From: an uncultured Caulobacterales bacterium
GTDB lineage: Bacteria > Pseudomonadota > Alphaproteobacteria > Caulobacterales > Maricaulaceae
Direction of reading: 5' to 3'
Length of the DNA: 35,843 nucleotides
Assembly: GCA_938040095.1 (NCBI GenBank)
Contig: CALHXF010000108.1
Coordinates: forward strand, 1-35,843
In this document: positions 32,579 through 35,843 of the stretch, piece after piece
How the letters are laid out: the number at the start of each line of letters is the position of its first letter
Position numbering within the stretch: position 1 is the stretch's first letter
Notes under the pieces: generated by a model
The model's input: only the letters and a program-made list of their open reading frames with translations
Databases searched by the model: none
Told to the model about the DNA's origin: nothing
Made by a program: the position numbers and the translations under genes

Positions 32579-34954
32579 CTAAGCGGCTTTTTTGCCAGCC
32601 TGTGCAGCCAAAACTTTGCTCACTGTGTCCGCCTTCAAATCATCAACGCTGGCGGCGAGGCCCATTGCGTTTGCGATTTTTACGACTTCGACTTCAAGCA
32701 TTCTGTTCAAGGCGCTACGTGAGTAGATGCGTTGTGCCGACGGTGTGCTGTCGGCGTAGAATGTTTTGCCTGATTTCGCCATATCGCGAAGGAGCTGTGG
32801 TGGCGTGAAACGTGCGCCGTGACGCTGCGCGAGCATGTCTGCTGTTGCGACATAGGCATCCACACCGATTGTATCGATGTAGGAGAGCGGTCCGCCCGTA
32901 TAGGGAGGGAAGCCCAAGCCGAAGATCGCGCCGAGGTCCGCGCTTTGCGGATCAGGCACAACGCCTTCTGCAAAAGTACGCGCCGATGGAGCGACGAGAG
33001 AGTAGAGCAAGCGCTGCATGACTTCTTCTGCGGGAGGCTGTTCTTCGAGAAGCGGGTAATGCGCCTCCATGCCTTTCCAGAGGTCAAGACGTTTACCGTT
33101 TTCATCATAGTTATAGAAACCAGCACCAAGGCGACGGCCGCCACGGTCCCATTTGGTGACCATATTTGTGATGAATTCTTCGGCGCCTGTTGGGACGTAT
33201 TTGTCGCCCATTTCTTCTTGGGTTGATGTCATGATGTCATAGCCAAGTTTCAGCGTTGTATCATCAGAGACGGCCAATGGACCGATTGGTAAACCAAGGT
33301 TTGCGGCACAATTTTCGATCAATGCCATTGAGACACCTTCGACAACCATTAGCGCCGCTTCATTGATGTATGGCGGGAAGACTTGGTTCGTGAAGAAGCC
33401 GCGAACGTCTTTGACAATGATCGGCGTCTTGCGAATTTTCTTGTTGTAGTCGAGCGCAACGGCAAGAGCGAGATCACCCGTTCCGTCATGCGGGATGATT
33501 TCCAACAATGGCATCTTGTCGACAGGTGAGAAGAAATGCATGCCGATATATTGCTCTGGACGGGACGAGTGTTTCGCCAATCCACCAATAGGTAGCGTTG
33601 ATGTATTTGTCGCGAAGACAACATCTTTGCCAATCACGGCTTCTGTCTTTTTGATGACGTCGGCTTTGACGTCGGGACGCTCAAATACAGCCTCGATGAT
33701 GAGGTCGACATCCTTGAGCATGTTGTAATCATCCGTTGGCGTGATGAGCGCGAGGAAAGCGTCGGCTTTCTCTTGCGTCATGCGGCCACGTTTGACTTTT
33801 TTGTCGAGGATTTTTTGCGAGTAAGCGATGGATTTCTGCGCTTCTTCCATATTGCGGTCGAGCGAGATGACTTGCATGCCAGCCTTGGCCGTCACATGCG
33901 CGATACCTGCGCCCATCAAGCCACAACCCAAAACGCCGACTTTTTTGATGTCTTGCTTTGGGATACCTTCTGGACGACCCGCGCCTTTGTCGGCTGCGTT
34001 CTTGTTGAGGAACAAGGTACGGATCATGTTCTTGGACGTCGCGCCCATTAGCAATTTTGTGATGTATTTGCTCTCAATGACGAGAGCCGTGTCCATCGGA
34101 ACGATAGAGCCTTCATAGAGGCAAGAGAGGATTGCTTCGACAGCGGGGTAGTTGCCCTTCGTTTTTTCCAACGCCATTGCGCCAGATGCCATGAAGAACT
34201 GAACCGATTTCGGGTTCATCGCGCCGCCACCGCCTGGAATGCGGAATCCTTTGACATCCCAAGGCGCAACGACGCCTTTTTCGATGTTCTCTTTAACCCA
34301 CGCCTTTGCCGCTGCGGCTGTTGTGCCAGCTTCAACAACATCATGGACGAGGCCTTGCGCTTTGGCTTTTTGTGGGTTCAGGTTTGACCCTTGCGTACAC
34401 ATCATGGCTGCAGGTTGCAGACCCATGAGGCGCATTGTGCGCTGTGTTCCGCCTGCACCGGGCAGGAGGCCAACGAGGACTTCTGGGAGACCGAGTTTAA
34501 TTTTTGGATTATTGGCGACAACGCGGTGATGCGAAGCCAGACAAATTTCCAGTCCACCACCAAGGGCTAGGCCTTCAATCGCGGCTGCAACAGGTTTGGC
34601 TTTTTTGCCTTCGCGTTGCATCTGGCGTGTGGTCCATCCACCATTTTCCATTTTTCGCAATGCGAGCGTTAGCTTCATGCTTTCTTTGAACGCTTCAGAC
34701 GTCAGGGTTTTGCCCGCAGCATTATTTTCGCTCATCATGTTTAGATCAGCGCCCGCAAGGAAAGCGTTGGCTTTGCCAGATGTCAGCACGAGACCCTTGA
34801 GGTCGTCATTCGTGTTGAAGTCCGTGATGAAGGTGTCGAATTCATTAATGAAATCCGGCGTCCAGACGTTCATTGTTTGGTTCGGGACGTCAATTGTCAT
34901 CGTAACGATGCCATCTGAATCCGTGTCGAGTTTGAAATTGTTATATTTAGTCAT
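32579..34954 (-). CDS. fadB: Fatty-acid oxidation multifunctional enzyme (enoyl-CoA hydratase / 3-hydroxyacyl-CoA dehydrogenase)
   Basis: This 791-residue fused enzyme hydrates enoyl-CoA and then oxidises 3-hydroxyacyl-CoA with NAD. Residues 1-190 are the crotonase domain (SGKANAFLAGADLNMM, GGGLEICLASHHRV with the catalytic Glu, LPEVLVGLLPGAGGTQR). The Rossmann domain begins near 340 (VGVLGCGLMGAGIAHVTAKAG), with NTSTLPIGGLA and the catalytic GMHFFSPVDKMPLLEI; the C-terminal helical repeats follow, with 'DRGGRRLGAGFYNY'. It is about 60-75 residues longer than E. coli FadB, with an extension after the second dehydrogenase domain. It follows fadA by 24 bases in a beta-oxidation operon. Confidence 0.94.
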   Translation of the reverse strand: MTKYNNFKLDTDSDGIVTMTIDVPNQTMNVWTPDFINEFDTFITDFNTNDDLKGLVLTSGKANAFLAGADLNMMSENNAAGKTLTSEAFKESMKLTLALRKMENGGWTTRQMQREGKKAKPVAAAIEGLALGGGLEICLASHHRVVANNPKIKLGLPEVLVGLLPGAGGTQRTMRLMGLQPAAMMCTQGSNLNPQKAKAQGLVHDVVEAGTTAAAAKAWVKENIEKGVVAPWDVKGFRIPGGGGAMNPKSVQFFMASGAMALEKTKGNYPAVEAILSCLYEGSIVPMDTALVIESKYITKLLMGATSKNMIRTLFLNKNAADKGAGRPEGIPKQDIKKVGVLGCGLMGAGIAHVTAKAGMQVISLDRNMEEAQKSIAYSQKILDKKVKRGRMTQEKADAFLALITPTDDYNMLKDVDLIIEAVFERPDVKADVIKKTEAVIGKDVVFATNTSTLPIGGLAKHSSRPEQYIGMHFFSPVDKMPLLEIIPHDGTGDLALAVALDYNKKIRKTPIIVKDVRGFFTNQVFPPYINEAALMVVEGVSMALIENCAANLGLPIGPLAVSDDTTLKLGYDIMTSTQEEMGDKYVPTGAEEFITNMVTKWDRGGRRLGAGFYNYDENGKRLDLWKGMEAHYPLLEEQPPAEEVMQRLLYSLVAPSARTFAEGVVPDPQSADLGAIFGLGFPPYTGGPLSYIDTIGVDAYVATADMLAQRHGARFTPPQLLRDMAKSGKTFYADSTPSAQRIYSRSALNRMLEVEVVKIANAMGLAASVDDLKADTVSKVLAAQAGKKAA

Positions 34955-34978
34955 GTTGTTTTTCGTGCCTTATCTATC

Positions 34979-35843
34979 TTAGACGCGTTCAATAATTGTA
35001 GCTGTGCCCATGCCGCCGCCGATGCAGAGCGTCACAAGGGACGTCTCTTTATCTGCGCGCTCAAGCTCGTCGACCATTGTGCCGAGGATCATTGCGCCTG
35101 TGGCACCAAGAGGGTGACCCATCGCAATTGCGCCGCCATTAACGTTGATGTCGCCGTGATCGATGTCGAGGGCTTGCATGAAGCGCAGAACGACAGCTGC
35201 GAAAGCTTCGTTCAGCTCATAAATGTCGATGTCATTGACGTTCATGCCAGCGCGTTTCAGCGCCTTCTGAGCGGCAAATTCTGGACCCGTCAGCATGATT
35301 GTCGGATCGGAGCCGATAGACGCCATAGAGCGGATGCGCGCGCGAGGTTTCAAACCAAGACGCTCGCCGGTCTCTTTATTGCCGATCAGGATAGCTGCCG
35401 CGCCGTCAACGATACCGGAGGAGTTACCAGCATGATGGACATGTTTGATTTTCTCAACGCCAGGATATCTCTGTTGCGCGACATTATCGAAACCGAAGTT
35501 CTCGCCCATCATTTTGAATGCTGGGTTTAGCGCGCCAAGTGACTGCATATTTGTATTTGGACGGATCGTTTCGTCATGATCCAAAATGGTCAAACCGAGA
35601 ATGTCCTTAACGGGCACGATGGATTTAGCGAAGCGGCCTTCTTTCCAAGCTTGTGACGCACGTTTGTGCGACTCAACGGAGTAGGCATCTAGGTCATCGC
35701 GAGAGAAACCATATTTCGTGGCGATCAGATCTGCCGACACGCCTTGTGGGACAAAGTAGTTCGCGATTGCGACAGCTGGGTCTGTCGCCATTGCGCCGCC
35801 ATCGCTGCCCATTGGAACGCGAGACATATGCTCGACACCGCCG
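34979..35843 (-). CDS. fadA: Acetyl-CoA acyltransferase (thiolase) FadA, N-terminus outside window
   Basis: The frame is open to the right-hand window edge (translation there reads [17 protein letters not shown]), so the first part of the gene, including the acylated cysteine, is missing. The visible residues include the thiolase signature [17 protein letters not shown] with the active His, and the second cysteine in [10 protein letters not shown] near the C terminus. Also visible are '[12 protein letters not shown]' and '[13 protein letters not shown]'. It cleaves 3-ketoacyl-CoA to acetyl-CoA and precedes fadB in the operon. An internal ATG at 35827 is not the true start. Confidence 0.93.
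   Translation of the reverse strand, partial: GGVEHMSRVPMGSDGGAMATDPAVAIANYFVPQGVSADLIATKYGFSRDDLDAYSVESHKRASQAWKEGRFAKSIVPVKDILGLTILDHDETIRPNTNMQSLGALNPAFKMMGENFGFDNVAQQRYPGVEKIKHVHHAGNSSGIVDGAAAILIGNKETGERLGLKPRARIRSMASIGSDPTIMLTGPEFAAQKALKRAGMNVNDIDIYELNEAFAAVVLRFMQALDIDHGDINVNGGAIAMGHPLGATGAMILGTMVDELERADKETSLVTLCIGGGMGTATIIERV

Noticed and set aside
1-35843. CRISPR arrays, tRNA or rRNA genes, transposases, integrases
   Set aside because: I looked for evenly spaced repeats, tRNA-like cloverleafs and transposase or recombinase motifs and found none.

Overview
The window looks like a chromosomal segment of an alphaproteobacterium, probably from the Hyphomonadaceae/Caulobacterales side of the class. 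The evidence is the long conserved block rplI-rpsR-rpsF / fabD-fabG-acpP-fabF-mltG-gmk / rsmA-pdxA-surA-lptG-lptF / pepA-holC, a Caulobacter/Xanthomonas-type TonB-dependent receptor, a COQ8-like ABC1 kinase, and an exact match to the CtrA consensus (TTAA-N7-TTAAC). The genus assignment is inference. I see no tRNA, rRNA, CRISPR array or insertion sequence.

Layout. (1) 1-1714: C-terminal part of an outer-membrane TonB-dependent receptor with a clear terminator. (2) 2049-5825, minus strand: cytochrome c maturation operon ccmF-ccmG-ccmH-ccmI, each gene overlapping the next by 4 bases. (3) About 5826-9027: a gene-poor, AT-rich accessory stretch with a LuxR-type 'solo' regulator, a MarR regulator with a perfect 13-bp inverted repeat just upstream of its start, a decayed or very small ORF, strong hairpins, and two related copies of a roughly 55-bp sequence on either side of the two regulators. 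(4) 9028-12868: an unknown charged protein, the ribosomal operon rpsF-rpsR-rplI (minus), and a large coiled-coil protein (minus) whose upstream region carries the CtrA-like box. (5) 13068-19045, plus strand: fatty-acid synthesis initiation and elongation genes, then mltG, gmk and a membrane protein with a possible TerB-like domain. (6) 19051-24544, minus: lptF-lptG-surA-pdxA-rsmA, the usual alphaproteobacterial envelope/RNA-maturation cluster but without lptD between lptG and surA. (7) 24663-28447, plus: pepA-holC and a DUF885 metallopeptidase-like protein. (8) 28505-29830, minus: COQ8/ADCK3-type kinase. (9) 30029-32503: two SnoaL/NTF2-fold lipoprotein genes, one with an internally duplicated domain, divergent from a LysR regulator. 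(10) 32579-35843, minus: fadA-fadB beta-oxidation operon, fadA cut by the window edge.

Functionally, most of the window is housekeeping: envelope biogenesis (LptFG, SurA, MltG, fatty acids), translation (S6, S18, L9, RsmA), cofactor and respiration genes (PdxA, ubiquinone kinase, Ccm). The parts most worth a second look are the 5.8-9.0 kb island, the CtrA-boxed coiled-coil gene, and the LysR/NTF2-lipoprotein module.
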